A stretch of DNA of 64,000 nucleotides from a virus: positions 1 to 64,000 of IMG/VR virus record IMGVR_UViG_3300032313_001465; one strand, written 5' to 3'. Positions 7,158 to 15,719 of the stretch are shown here, piece after piece. Both the position numbers and the translations under genes were made by a program. Each line of letters begins with the position of its first letter. Within the stretch, counting starts at the first letter, position 1. The notes beneath the pieces were generated by a model, which was not told the origin of the DNA, made no database searches, and saw only the letters and a program-made list of their open reading frames with translations.

Positions 7158-10085
7158 ATGAATACAGAAACCCGAATCCTATCCGAAGTTACTACTTACC
7201 TCAAATACTCTAAGTATGTTCCCGACTTTCAAAGAAGAGAAACATGGGGAGAACTAGTAACAAGAAACAAACAAATGCATCAAGGTAAATTTCCTCAACT
7301 ACATGATGAAATAGAAGAAGCATACAAATTGGTATATGATAAAAAAGTATTACCATCCATGAGAAGCTTACAATTTGCTGGAAAGCCTATTGAACTAAAC
7401 AATTCTCGCATTTTTAACTGCTCATATATGCCTATCGATAATTGGAGGGCATTTAGCGAAATTATGTTTTTATTATTATCGGGATGTGGAGTAGGTTATA
7501 GTGTTCAACTTCATCACATAGAATCTCTTCCTGAGATTACAATTCCTGTTAAACATAAACGTTATTTAGTAGGTGATAGTATTGAAGGATGGGCAGACGC
7601 TATTCGAATGTTATGTAAAGCATATTTTAATGGAGGATCTCTTCCAATATTTGATTTTAGAGATATTAGACCAAAAGGAGCTCAATTAATTACAGTAGGA
7701 GGAAAAGCACCTGGTCCTGAACCTTTAAAAGAATGTTTATTTCAATTACAAAAAATTCTTGATCGTAAAGGAAATGGTAGCAGATTAACATCAGTAGAAG
7801 CTCATGATATGGCATGTCATATTGCGGATGCTGTATTAAGTGGAGGAATAAGAAGAGCAGCATTAATAGCTTTATTTAATTTAAATGATGAAGATATGTT
7901 GACTTGTAAGTTTGGAAATTGGTGGGAAGAAAACCCACAACGTGGACGAGCAAATAACTCAGCAGTATTATTACGTCATAAAATTGATCAAGAAGAATTC
8001 CTTAAACTGTGGAAAAAAATAGAACTAAGCAACTCAGGAGAACCTGGTGTTTATTTTAGTAATGATAAAGATTGGGGAACTAACCCTTCATTAAGAGCAG
8101 GTACTAAAGTAATGACTACAGATGGAATAATTAACATTGAAGAATTACAAGATAAAACATTCAAAGTTAAAAATCTAAATGGAGATGTAAGTGATGCTAA
8201 GTGTTGGTTATCAGGGAAAGAAAAGCAACTATATGAAATAACATTAAAGGGAGGACATAAATATTGGTCAACCCCAGAACATGAATGGCCAATTTGGGAT
8301 GGAAAAACGTGGGTAAAATATTCAACAGATAAAATTACTAAAGGAATGAAATTGCCTGTTTTAAAGCAAAATTCACTATTCAATGGTTCTTTAGGAACAT
8401 ATAGCGATGGATTTGTTTTGGGGTGGTGTTTAGGGGATGGTAATTTATCTACTTCTAATGTTGGAAAAAAACAACTAGGTTTCGTATTTTCAAAAGAAGA
8501 TCAAATATTAGGAATATCTGAAAAAATAATAGAGTTTTTAAATAAAATAGGAGAAACAAACATTAAAGGTCATCAACATAAGCACGGTACTTTAGAAATT
8601 CAAACTACAAATAGTAAAATAATAAAATATTTTGAACATTTTGGATTTATTCATAAATCTAAAGGATTACCAACAAAAATATGGAAAGAAGGATCTGAAG
8701 AATTCATTAAAGGAATTATAAGTGGGTTAATAAGTTCTGATGGTTCGATATCTAGTAATAAATCCAAAAGAATTACATTTAGTTCTTCATATGAAAAATT
8801 GATTAAGGATGTATCCGAATTGTTAGGATTTTATGGGATAAAAACCTCTATATATGAAAGAATAACTGAAGGTAGTTTTCCTAACAAGAAATATAATGGA
8901 AAACTATATAAAGGATATTCATTGGTTATAAATTCAAATGATTCTTTAAGACATTTTTATAAAATATTTTCATTAGAACACTCAATTAAACAAGAAAAAT
9001 TAAATAATTTAATACAATCTTTAAAGAAAGCTAATAATAGGAATGAAAATACATTAGAAATAATAGACATTAAATTATCCGAAATAAAAGAAGATGTTTG
9101 GGACATTAGCGTTTCAGATAAAACACACTGTTTTCAGATTGCCCATGTTATAACAGGAAATTGTTGTGAGATTGCACTTAGACCTTTTCAATTTTGTAAC
9201 CTTTGTGAAGTAAATGTTTCGGATATTGTAGATCAAGAAGATTTAGATAATAGAGTAAAAGTGGCAGCATTCATTGGGACTTTACAAGCAGCATATACCG
9301 ATTTTCATTATTTAAGAGATATTTGGAGAAAAACAACTGAAAAAGAAGCTTTACTTGGAGTTGGAATGACAGGAATAGCTTCAGGTACAGTATTAGGTTT
9401 GAATCTTAAAAAATCAGCAACTATAGCTAAAAATGAAAATGCTCGTGTTGCAGAAATTATTGGTACTAATAAAGCAGCTCGTGTAACTACAGTAAAACCA
9501 AGTGGTACTAGTTCATTAGTATTAGGATGTAGTAGTGGTATTCATAGCTGGCATGATAGATTCTATATTAGAAGAGTAAGAATCGGAAAAAACGAACCAA
9601 TATACTCATACTTAGCAGCAAATCACCCAGAATTAGTTGAAGATGATTTCTTTAAACCAACTATCCAAGCTGTTATTTCAATCCCACAAAAAGCACCTAA
9701 CAATGCTATTATTCGTAGTGAAGAAACAGCATTGGAATTATTAGAACGTGTTAAAAAATTCAATATTGAATGGGTAAAAGAAGGTCATCGTAAAGGAGCA
9801 AATACAAACAATGTATCTGCAACTATTTCTATTAAACCTGAAGAATGGAGTGAAGTAGGAGAATGGATGTGGGAAAATAAAAATACATTCAATGGGTTAT
9901 CAGTGTTGCCTTTCTCAGATCATACTTATGTTCAAAGTCCATTTGAAACTTGCACTGAAGAACAATTCAATGAAATGGTACAACACTTACATAATATTGA
10001 TTTAAGTAAGATAGTAGAATTTGATGATAATACTGTATTAGGGGATAGCGTTGCATGTGGAGCAGGAGGATGTGAAATCGTATAG
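7158..10085 (+). CDS. nrdJ: Adenosylcobalamin-type ribonucleotide reductase with intein
   Basis: 975 residues as translated, of which 311-668 are an intein, leaving a 617-residue reductase. Family cues: SMRSLQFAGKPIELNNSRIFNCSY near the N-terminus, NSGEPGVYFSNDKDWGTNP before the insertion and CCEIALRPFQFCNL after it, VKPSGTSSLVLG, and the C-terminal cysteine pair in VACGAGGCEIV. These fit the monomeric class II (vitamin B12) enzymes, which make deoxynucleotides without a separate radical-generating subunit. No NrdB, NrdG or NrdD is seen in the window. Host cobalamin would be needed. The intein splits the conserved N-P-C-C-E motif, so splicing must occur for activity. Confidence 0.88.
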   Translation: MNTETRILSEVTTYLKYSKYVPDFQRRETWGELVTRNKQMHQGKFPQLHDEIEEAYKLVYDKKVLPSMRSLQFAGKPIELNNSRIFNCSYMPIDNWRAFSEIMFLLLSGCGVGYSVQLHHIESLPEITIPVKHKRYLVGDSIEGWADAIRMLCKAYFNGGSLPIFDFRDIRPKGAQLITVGGKAPGPEPLKECLFQLQKILDRKGNGSRLTSVEAHDMACHIADAVLSGGIRRAALIALFNLNDEDMLTCKFGNWWEENPQRGRANNSAVLLRHKIDQEEFLKLWKKIELSNSGEPGVYFSNDKDWGTNPSLRAGTKVMTTDGIINIEELQDKTFKVKNLNGDVSDAKCWLSGKEKQLYEITLKGGHKYWSTPEHEWPIWDGKTWVKYSTDKITKGMKLPVLKQNSLFNGSLGTYSDGFVLGWCLGDGNLSTSNVGKKQLGFVFSKEDQILGISEKIIEFLNKIGETNIKGHQHKHGTLEIQTTNSKIIKYFEHFGFIHKSKGLPTKIWKEGSEEFIKGIISGLISSDGSISSNKSKRITFSSSYEKLIKDVSELLGFYGIKTSIYERITEGSFPNKKYNGKLYKGYSLVINSNDSLRHFYKIFSLEHSIKQEKLNNLIQSLKKANNRNENTLEIIDIKLSEIKEDVWDISVSDKTHCFQIAHVITGNCCEIALRPFQFCNLCEVNVSDIVDQEDLDNRVKVAAFIGTLQAAYTDFHYLRDIWRKTTEKEALLGVGMTGIASGTVLGLNLKKSATIAKNENARVAEIIGTNKAARVTTVKPSGTSSLVLGCSSGIHSWHDRFYIRRVRIGKNEPIYSYLAANHPELVEDDFFKPTIQAVISIPQKAPNNAIIRSEETALELLERVKKFNIEWVKEGHRKGANTNNVSATISIKPEEWSEVGEWMWENKNTFNGLSVLPFSDHTYVQSPFETCTEEQFNEMVQHLHNIDLSKIVEFDDNTVLGDSVACGAGGCEIV
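8088..9161 (+). mobile_element. Intein with LAGLIDADG homing endonuclease in nrdJ
   Basis: Residues 311-668 of the reductase (358 residues). It starts with Ser in SLRAGTKVMTTDG (block A), has STPEHEW (block B, T-x-x-H) about 60 residues in, and ends ..CFQIAHVITGN followed by Cys of the host protein. The penultimate residue is Gly instead of the usual His. Two endonuclease motifs are visible, VLGWCLGDGNLS and ISGLISSDGSIS, spaced about 100 residues as in LAGLIDADG enzymes. The boundaries are set by rejoining the conserved WGTNP and CCEIALRPF of the reductase. Confidence 0.9.
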
Positions 10086-10087
10086 AA

Positions 10088-10143
10088 GTCATATAAACGT
10101 CATATAAAACGTTTGGAGATTCTAGAATTTGTTCGTATATTTA
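10088..10143 (+). promoter_or_regulatory. GTCAT-type promoter, copy 1
   Basis: GTCAT at 10088 and 10099, TTTGG at 10112-10116, TATATTTA at 10136-10143. It lies directly after nrdJ and 24 nt before the small gene at 10167, so it likely starts transcription of the modification block. It is the only GTCAT copy outside the right third of the window. Confidence 0.75.
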
Positions 10144-10166
10144 TACTATAATAAAAATTAAATAAT

Positions 10167-10328
10167 ATGGACAAAGATCAAGAAAAACAACCAGCACAGT
10201 ATGAACAACCAACTCCATACGAACAAGAAGAATTTGATGAAATAATCAAACAATACGTATCGGATCACGAAGATTCAGAAATAGGACTTCAATATTATGA
10301 ACTTATTCAATCCATTAATTACAACTAA
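10167..10328 (+). CDS. Small acidic protein behind promoter copy 1
   Basis: 53 residues, Gln/Glu/Tyr-rich (KQPAQYEQPTPYEQEEFDE), with no recognised domain. It is the first frame after the promoter at 10088-10143, with an A-rich leader. Its stop codon TAA shares a base with the next ATG (TAATG), a sign of coupled translation and a real gene. Confidence 0.65.
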   Translation: MDKDQEKQPAQYEQPTPYEQEEFDEIIKQYVSDHEDSEIGLQYYELIQSINYN

Positions 10329-10864
10329 TGGTTTCAAGAGAAGACATATTAAAAGAATATAACATACATGCATCTTTTAAAGCACCACCTAAACCACCTC
10401 GATTAAATTTTAACAAATTTTATTGGTGGAGAAGATACCCTGTTTCTAAATCACTTGATAAACACTATTCTTTTGTATCTAAAATAAATCATGGTGATTT
10501 TGACTATTCACCATATGCATTTCAGATTTCATACGAAGGACAGTGGCTTGCTGATGAAGTTGTTAAACTTAGAAATACTATCCAAAATTGGGGAGTCCTT
10601 AAAGAAAAAGAAAATGAGTTACGATCCATATATAATAAAAGAGTTCGAAAACTACAGGATGACTTTGCAAAAGATGAACGGGAAAGGATGAATTCATTCA
10701 AAGAACACCTGAAAAAAGAATGTGGCGGTACTATAGAACAAGTTTCTGAATTCATTGAGAATTCAGCAGAAGGAACCTTATTAGAAGTAGTTGAACAATA
10801 TAAAACATATTTAAAAAATGAAAAACATAAAAAAGTTGATAAATTCTTTGAAATCTTTATCTAA
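10328..10864 (+). CDS. Hypothetical protein with charged helical C-terminus
   Basis: 178 residues. Pro/Trp-rich start (FKAPPKPPRLNFNKFYWWRR), then a long charged helical stretch (about 80-135) that could be coiled coil. Function not recognised. Coupled to the 53-residue gene before it and overlapping the next gene by 47 nt. Confidence 0.7.
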   Translation: MVSREDILKEYNIHASFKAPPKPPRLNFNKFYWWRRYPVSKSLDKHYSFVSKINHGDFDYSPYAFQISYEGQWLADEVVKLRNTIQNWGVLKEKENELRSIYNKRVRKLQDDFAKDERERMNSFKEHLKKECGGTIEQVSEFIENSAEGTLLEVVEQYKTYLKNEKHKKVDKFFEIFI

Positions 10865-11429
10865 GAAATTAAATGGTTGGGTTTGGTTAAAAATAGGTTG
10901 GAGAATAAGGGATGTAAATAGATCTATCCAAAGTTTAATTAAATGGTTTCCTATTATCTGGAAAGATAGAGATTGGGATGATTCATTCATTTTTACTATT
11001 TTAAAGTTTAAACTCCAAAACCAAGCAAAATACATTGGGAAACAAGACCGTCATACTCGAGCAAAACGAGATGCGGAAATTATGACCACTTGTGTTCGTT
11101 TAATAGAAAGGGTACAAGATGAATATTATTCTATGGAATATATGGATTATGAAGATAGGATTTTTGACTTTATATTATCACCTACAGAACCTGAAGTATA
11201 TGAACTACATACAGAAACAAAAAGTGAAAATTACAATGCTTATCACAAAAAATATCCACTAATATATAAAAGAGTATTGAATGGAGAAGGTCTATTTGAT
11301 ATTAAAGATAGAGATGAGGAAAGCATGAAACAAGTAATTGCAATGAATATAGGATATATAAACCACTCTAGAGCTAAAAAGCTATTATTTTCTCTATTAG
11401 AACACAATATTGAAAAGTGGTGGGATTAG
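10818..11429 (+). CDS. Conserved hypothetical phage protein
   Basis: 203 residues with a Lys/Trp-rich N-terminus (about 1-40) and a core WKDRDWDDSFIFTILKFKLQNQAKYI (in two parts, about 48-73). The pattern looks like a protein I associate with many large phages, but I cannot name its role. The 47-nt overlap with the gene before it is long for this genome; a later start is possible, though the conserved core begins soon after. Confidence 0.7.
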   Translation: MKNIKKLINSLKSLSKKLNGWVWLKIGWRIRDVNRSIQSLIKWFPIIWKDRDWDDSFIFTILKFKLQNQAKYIGKQDRHTRAKRDAEIMTTCVRLIERVQDEYYSMEYMDYEDRIFDFILSPTEPEVYELHTETKSENYNAYHKKYPLIYKRVLNGEGLFDIKDRDEESMKQVIAMNIGYINHSRAKKLLFSLLEHNIEKWWD

Positions 11430-11478
11430 TGGAAAACTAAAAAATAGTTTATATATTTATTATTAAGAAAGTTAAGTT

Positions 11479-12270
11479 ATGAAATTAAGTTTTGAATCCC
11501 CATTAAGTTTACTTACAAACTCATTAGAATACAATGATTATCAATACATTCTCCCGCATTTATCTGATTTATACCCAGAATATAAGGAATTTATGTTATC
11601 TTATAGACAACATCCTGACTCCTTTATTATTATGGATAATGGGTTATTCGAAAATGTAAAACACACTCAAGAAGATCTAATTGAAAAAATAGATCTATTC
11701 GAACCTGATATTTTTATTTCTCCTGATGAATGGAATAATTCATGGAGAACTTCCAAGAACGCTAAGTATTGGATGAATACTATTAAACCCCAATTACCCG
11801 AACGAACTAAATTAATGGTCGTAATACAGGGTGAAACATTAGGGGATATTATTTCATTATATTCTGATTGTTATGATATGGGTTATAGACATTTTGCCTT
11901 TAATCATTCATTAAAATTATATAGTGAAATGTTCCCACACAAAAATAAATTATTTTCCCAAATGATGGGGCGTATTTTATTAATAAATGTCCTTAATTCA
12001 AGACATATGTTAGATACTAATTCATATCATCATCTATTAGGAGCATCAGATATAAATGAATTTAAGTTCTATAAAGGATATGATTTTATTAAGTCAGCAG
12101 ACACAAGTGCACCTATAATAAACGCATTTAAAAACGTTTTATTTGATATGGGTGTTGAATATACTAAACCATCCGAAAAAATAGAAGAATTTATTAACAC
12201 GCCTATATCATCTGATATCATTAACAACATTAATCACAATATAAAACAATTAAGATCATGCCTATTGTAA
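11479..12270 (+). CDS. dpdA: DpdA-like DNA-guanine transglycosylase (TGT fold)
   Basis: 263 residues. Resembles the phage branch of the tRNA-guanine transglycosylase superfamily, which swaps guanine for a 7-deazaguanine base in DNA. Cues: FIIMDNGLFE (Asp53, in place of the D-S-G-G-F of TGT), DIFISPDEW, VVIQGET (114-120, TGT VQGG region), HLLGASDINEF (185-195) and SADTSAP with Asp208, a plausible nucleophile position. The C-terminal zinc cluster of bacterial TGT is absent, as in short phage forms. Genes for the preQ0 precursor (FolE, QueD, QueE, QueC) surround it, which strengthens a DNA rather than tRNA role. Confidence 0.78.
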   Translation: MKLSFESPLSLLTNSLEYNDYQYILPHLSDLYPEYKEFMLSYRQHPDSFIIMDNGLFENVKHTQEDLIEKIDLFEPDIFISPDEWNNSWRTSKNAKYWMNTIKPQLPERTKLMVVIQGETLGDIISLYSDCYDMGYRHFAFNHSLKLYSEMFPHKNKLFSQMMGRILLINVLNSRHMLDTNSYHHLLGASDINEFKFYKGYDFIKSADTSAPIINAFKNVLFDMGVEYTKPSEKIEEFINTPISSDIINNINHNIKQLRSCLL

Positions 12271-12533
12271 CAAAACACACTCAAGATTTAGGAACATATA
12301 TGTCATTATTTGACTTCCTAGGAAAACCAGCTGGAAACAAGATTGGAAAAGAAGTATTTGATTACTCGAAAAAAATTAGAATAACTATTAAATATAGAGA
12401 TATTACAACCCCTAAATATACTGGAAATGTATGTCTTTATCCTTTAGGATTTTTAACATTATATTTTAATAGTGAGAACAACTTAAATGTAGTAGTAGAA
12501 GAACCTAAAGAGAAAGCTGATTTACCATTTTAA
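12258..12533 (+). CDS. Hypothetical protein between dpdA and queC
   Basis: 91 residues, overlapping the dpdA end by 13 nt. Mostly beta-strand pattern (KIRITIKYRDITTPKYTGNV) with an acidic tail (EEPKEKADLPF) similar in style to SSB tails. No domain recognised. Its place inside the modification operon suggests a link to that pathway or to DNA binding, by context only. Confidence 0.7.
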   Translation: MPIVTKHTQDLGTYMSLFDFLGKPAGNKIGKEVFDYSKKIRITIKYRDITTPKYTGNVCLYPLGFLTLYFNSENNLNVVVEEPKEKADLPF

Positions 12534-12542
12534 ATTAAAAAT

Positions 12543-13451
12543 ATGAAAAAACAAAAAGACCATGTAGTACTTTCATTAAGTGGAGGTTTAGATTCAAGCA
12601 CATTATTATTACGTTGCTTATCCGAGTACAAAAGTGTTACAGCTATCTCATTCTTTTATGGACAAAAACATTCAGTAGAGTTAGAGAGAGCTCAATCATT
12701 GGTATATTATTTAAACCAACAATCTGGACCTAATGCTCTTATCAAACCTATTACTTATCGTCAAATTAGATTGGAAGGATTATCTGATTTACTTGTGAGT
12801 GGATTAGTAGATAATGATTCTATGGAAATGAAAAAAGGACATTATGCTCATGAGAACGCATTAACTTCCGTTGTACCTAACCGTAATGCCATATTTGCAT
12901 CCATTACTTATGCTGTAGCTCTTTCTGTAGCTAAAAGAACTGGAGAAAGATGTGACATAGCACTTGGAACGCATATGGGGGATTTTAATAATAAAACTCA
13001 ATCTGGAATATATCCAGATTGTTCTGAAGAATTTAAATCTGCATTAGAACACGCATTTAAAATAGGAAATTGGGATTCAGATAAAGTAAATTATTGGGCC
13101 CCATATAATGTTACAGATAAAACTGGAGTATTAGAAGATGGTATAAAGAATTGCGAATTATTAGGTTTAGATTATAGAGAAATATATAAACGTACTAATA
13201 CTAGTTATTCTCCCATATTTGTTAAAGATGAAGAAAAAACAAAATTAGCAGGACTAACAGAATCTACTCCGGGAATTGGGGTTTGGTATAGTGATATATA
13301 TTCAGGATCTAGTATTGAAAGGTGTGAGAGTTTTATTAAGTTAGGATTGGAAGATCCATTACAATACTGTGAAAATGATGGAACTTTAGTATCTTGGGAT
13401 TATGTTAAAGAAAAGGTAGAAGAAATTTGTAAAGAATTTAACTCTAAATAA
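12543..13451 (+). CDS. queC: 7-cyano-7-deazaguanine synthase QueC
   Basis: 302 residues, longer than the roughly 220-230 usual for bacterial QueC. PP-loop ATPase motif SLSGGLDSSTLLL at 11-23; FYGQKHSVELERA is the expected next block, and NRNAIFASIT and GTHMGDFNNKTQSGIYPDC follow. Converts CDG to preQ0 with ATP and ammonia. The usual C-terminal zinc-binding cysteines look replaced: where TCY and CGxCxxC are expected one reads TSYSP and GSSIERCESF, with one Cys left. The enzyme may be zinc-free or altered. Confidence 0.85.
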   Translation: MKKQKDHVVLSLSGGLDSSTLLLRCLSEYKSVTAISFFYGQKHSVELERAQSLVYYLNQQSGPNALIKPITYRQIRLEGLSDLLVSGLVDNDSMEMKKGHYAHENALTSVVPNRNAIFASITYAVALSVAKRTGERCDIALGTHMGDFNNKTQSGIYPDCSEEFKSALEHAFKIGNWDSDKVNYWAPYNVTDKTGVLEDGIKNCELLGLDYREIYKRTNTSYSPIFVKDEEKTKLAGLTESTPGIGVWYSDIYSGSSIERCESFIKLGLEDPLQYCENDGTLVSWDYVKEKVEEICKEFNSK

Positions 13452-13462
13452 AAATAAATAAA

Positions 13463-13708
13463 ATGAAACAACTATTAGTAATATCAACTACATGGTGTGC
13501 TCCATGTCAAACACTCAAACCAGTTATCCAAGAATTATCTCAAACGTATAATATTTCAATGATAGATGCGGATGCAAACCCGGAAATAACATCTCAATAC
13601 TCCGTTAGAGGAGTTCCTACTGTAATTTTACTTGAAAACGGAGTAGAGAAAAACAGATTCTCAGGATTTAAAACAAAAGAACAAATTATTAACTTTTATA
13701 ACAACTAA
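13463..13708 (+). CDS. Thioredoxin
   Basis: 81 residues, short thioredoxin fold with active site TTWCAPCQ near residue 9-16, cis-proline segment VRGVPTVIL and glycine-rich end. Reduces disulfides; in this setting it could serve the ribonucleotide reductase C-terminal cysteine pair. It sits 11 nt after queC. A second thioredoxin-like gene lies at 15389. Confidence 0.85.
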   Translation: MKQLLVISTTWCAPCQTLKPVIQELSQTYNISMIDADANPEITSQYSVRGVPTVILLENGVEKNRFSGFKTKEQIINFYNN

Positions 13709-13711
13709 AAA

Positions 13712-13951
13712 ATGGCAGAATACTCAAAACAATGGTGTGAAATTAATGATCCTAATGGATTATCATATGATTTCGATATCTTAGAAGAAGCAAACCAATT
13801 AAAACCAGAACATTATGTATCTTTAATTTGTGAAGGATTTGGTTTTACAGCAATTGGAAAAGACAAAGACGGTAATATTTTATTAGGCGTTCCAACAAAC
13901 GAAGTACCTAATGAAATAGTTTGGAAATCTTATAATGAAGTAATAAAATGA
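13712..13951 (+). CDS. Hypothetical protein
   Basis: 79 residues, alpha/beta, with HYVSLICEGFGFTAIGKDKDGNILLGV in its middle (about 34-60). No family recognised. Begins 3 nt after the thioredoxin stop and overlaps the next start (ATGA). Confidence 0.65.
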   Translation: MAEYSKQWCEINDPNGLSYDFDILEEANQLKPEHYVSLICEGFGFTAIGKDKDGNILLGVPTNEVPNEIVWKSYNEVIK

Positions 13952-14103
13952 ACCACCCAAACCCAAAACAACACCAAACAATAAGTTTTATTAAATCCAT
14001 AGTAAGAATGCTAGGATATATAGGGTTATTAGTAAATCTACCTTTAGCTATTACCTTGTTGGTATTCTCAGAAATTATAGGTATATTAGAAGAATTAGTA
14101 TAA
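13948..14103 (+). CDS. Small single-pass membrane protein
   Basis: 51 residues. A polar start (MNHPNPKQHQ) and a hydrophobic stretch from about residue 22 to 47 that is long enough for one membrane helix or a hairpin. ATGA overlap with the gene before. Function unknown. Confidence 0.6.
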   Translation: MNHPNPKQHQTISFIKSIVRMLGYIGLLVNLPLAITLLVFSEIIGILEELV

Positions 14104-14116
14104 ATAAAAACATAAA

Positions 14117-14584
14117 ATGAAAAAATTTATTTCAACAAAATTATTTGATGGATACTCTGCATGCTTTCGTCAATGGAAAGCAGATGGTACTCATTGTAAG
14201 TTTTTACACGGTTATGCGGTTTCGTTTAGAGTGTGGTTTGAAGGTGATTTAGATCAACGTAATTGGGTATTTGACTTTGGTGGTATGAAGCGAGCTAAAA
14301 ATAAAATACATGGTTTATCTCCTAAAGATTATTTTGCACATCTCTTGGATCACACAACTATTATATCACAGGATGATCCTTATTTAGAGCAATTTAAACA
14401 AATGGATATGGATGGTATAATTCAATTAAGAATTATGGATAATGTAGGATGTGAACGTTTTGCTGAGTACCTATATCACACTATTAACGACTTCCTTGAA
14501 TTAGAAACTGAAGGTAGAGTAAAAGCCATTAAAGTAGAAGTTTACGAACATGAAAGAAACTCAGCAAGTTATCAAGAAAATTAA
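14117..14584 (+). CDS. queD: 6-carboxy-tetrahydropterin synthase QueD
   Basis: 155 residues, PTPS/QueD fold. Zinc and active-site cues: THCKFLHGYAVSFRV (about 26-40), VFDFGGMK (about 54-61), LLDHTTI, and a C-terminal VEVYEHERNSASY with the expected Glu. Makes CPH4 from dihydroneopterin triphosphate, the second step to preQ0 after FolE. Directly precedes queE. Confidence 0.87.
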   Translation: MKKFISTKLFDGYSACFRQWKADGTHCKFLHGYAVSFRVWFEGDLDQRNWVFDFGGMKRAKNKIHGLSPKDYFAHLLDHTTIISQDDPYLEQFKQMDMDGIIQLRIMDNVGCERFAEYLYHTINDFLELETEGRVKAIKVEVYEHERNSASYQEN

Positions 14585-14591
14585 AAATAAT

Positions 14592-15374
14592 ATGAAACCA
14601 GGTAGATTAAGATATTTTGACAAACCTTTACAAATAATAGAATTATATTACTGTATTCAATCTGAAGGTTCAAGAGCAGGTAAACCTACTGTTGCAATTA
14701 GAACAACCGGTTGTACCCATAGATGTTGGTTTGGAGAAGGGGGGTGGTGTGATTCATGGTACACCTCAATTCACCCTGAAAAAGGTACATTTACATTTAA
14801 CGACATTATTAAAATGTATGATAATAGACCAGATATTACAGAAATGATGCTTACAGGTGGGAGCCCAACAATGCATCCAGATTTAGTAAATGAATTAACT
14901 CACTTTGCTAATGAAAGAGGTATTGTAATAACTATGGAAACTGAAGGATCACATTTTATTGAAACTGATTATCCAATTGGCTTAATATCATTATCTCCTA
15001 AATTTTCAAATTCCATACCTAAAATTGGAATTCCAATGCCAAATGGAGAATTAACAGATGAAAAGTTAATAATTAAGCATAATAGTTTAAGAATAAACAA
15101 AGAAGCTATTAGACAAACACTATCATACCATACAGATTACCATTTTAAACCAGTTTGTAACCCAGTAGAGATGATGGATACTTGGAATGAAATAGAAGAA
15201 TTTAGAACACAAATGGGAATTCCTAAATCTAAAACTTGGTTAATGCCTCCTGGAAGTACAAGAAATGAACTTATTAGAGTATATCCTATGGTAATTGATT
15301 TTTGTACTAATAATGGATATAATTTTACAGGTCGTGAACATATAATTGCTTTTGATGAAAAGCGTGGAGTCTAA
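14592..15374 (+). CDS. queE: 7-carboxy-7-deazaguanine synthase QueE (radical SAM)
   Basis: 260 residues from the ATG at 14592; an in-frame ATG at 14550 would overlap queD by 35 nt and adds only a Lys-rich tail. Radical SAM cluster CTHRC..WC in TTGCTHRCWFGEGGWCD, with an enlarged loop between second and third Cys, as known for some QueE. MLTGGSPTMHPD is the SAM-contacting GG motif; SLSPKFSNS is also typical. Rearranges CPH4 to CDG. Confidence 0.87.
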   Translation: MKPGRLRYFDKPLQIIELYYCIQSEGSRAGKPTVAIRTTGCTHRCWFGEGGWCDSWYTSIHPEKGTFTFNDIIKMYDNRPDITEMMLTGGSPTMHPDLVNELTHFANERGIVITMETEGSHFIETDYPIGLISLSPKFSNSIPKIGIPMPNGELTDEKLIIKHNSLRINKEAIRQTLSYHTDYHFKPVCNPVEMMDTWNEIEEFRTQMGIPKSKTWLMPPGSTRNELIRVYPMVIDFCTNNGYNFTGREHIIAFDEKRGV

Positions 15375-15388
15375 ATATTTATTATAAA

Positions 15389-15664
15389 ATGATATCAATT
15401 ACCAACAAAAACCAACTTCCACAAAACGGAACTCAAATATTATATTTTACATCTGAAGGATGTGGGGCATGTAATATGCTTACCCCTAAATTATCTCGTT
15501 TAGTTGAAAATAAAGGATATGATAACTGGTATAGTGTAGATATTAATAAACATGAATTACTAGGAGAACAGTTTAAAGTAGAGTTTATTCCAACCGTTAT
15601 TGTCTTAAAAGATGGTAAGGAAGTAAGACGAGCTACTGGTATCAAGAATATAGAAAGTATTTAG
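15389..15664 (+). CDS. Thioredoxin/glutaredoxin-like protein
   Basis: 91 residues with a CGAC active site (FTSEGCGACNMLTPKL, about 25-40) and cis-Pro VEFIPTVIVL. Second small redox protein of the block. Its start follows a recurring AT-rich sequence (15374-15391) that also precedes the gene at 44218. Confidence 0.82.
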   Translation: MISITNKNQLPQNGTQILYFTSEGCGACNMLTPKLSRLVENKGYDNWYSVDINKHELLGEQFKVEFIPTVIVLKDGKEVRRATGIKNIESI

Positions 15665-15670
15665 ACATAC

Positions 15671-15701
15671 TTGGAAAATCAAAATAAAAGTTGTATATTT
15701 T
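15671..15701 (+). promoter_or_regulatory. Core promoter (no GTCAT boxes) ahead of folE
   Basis: TTGG at 15671-15674 and TATATTTT at 15694-15701, 23 nt start-to-start, in the 55-nt gap before folE. Confidence 0.5.
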
Positions 15702-15719
15702 AAAATAAAAGTTATATTA

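Noticed and set aside
8051-8383. Minus-strand frame inside nrdJ
   Set aside because: Antisense to the intein start; no independent support.
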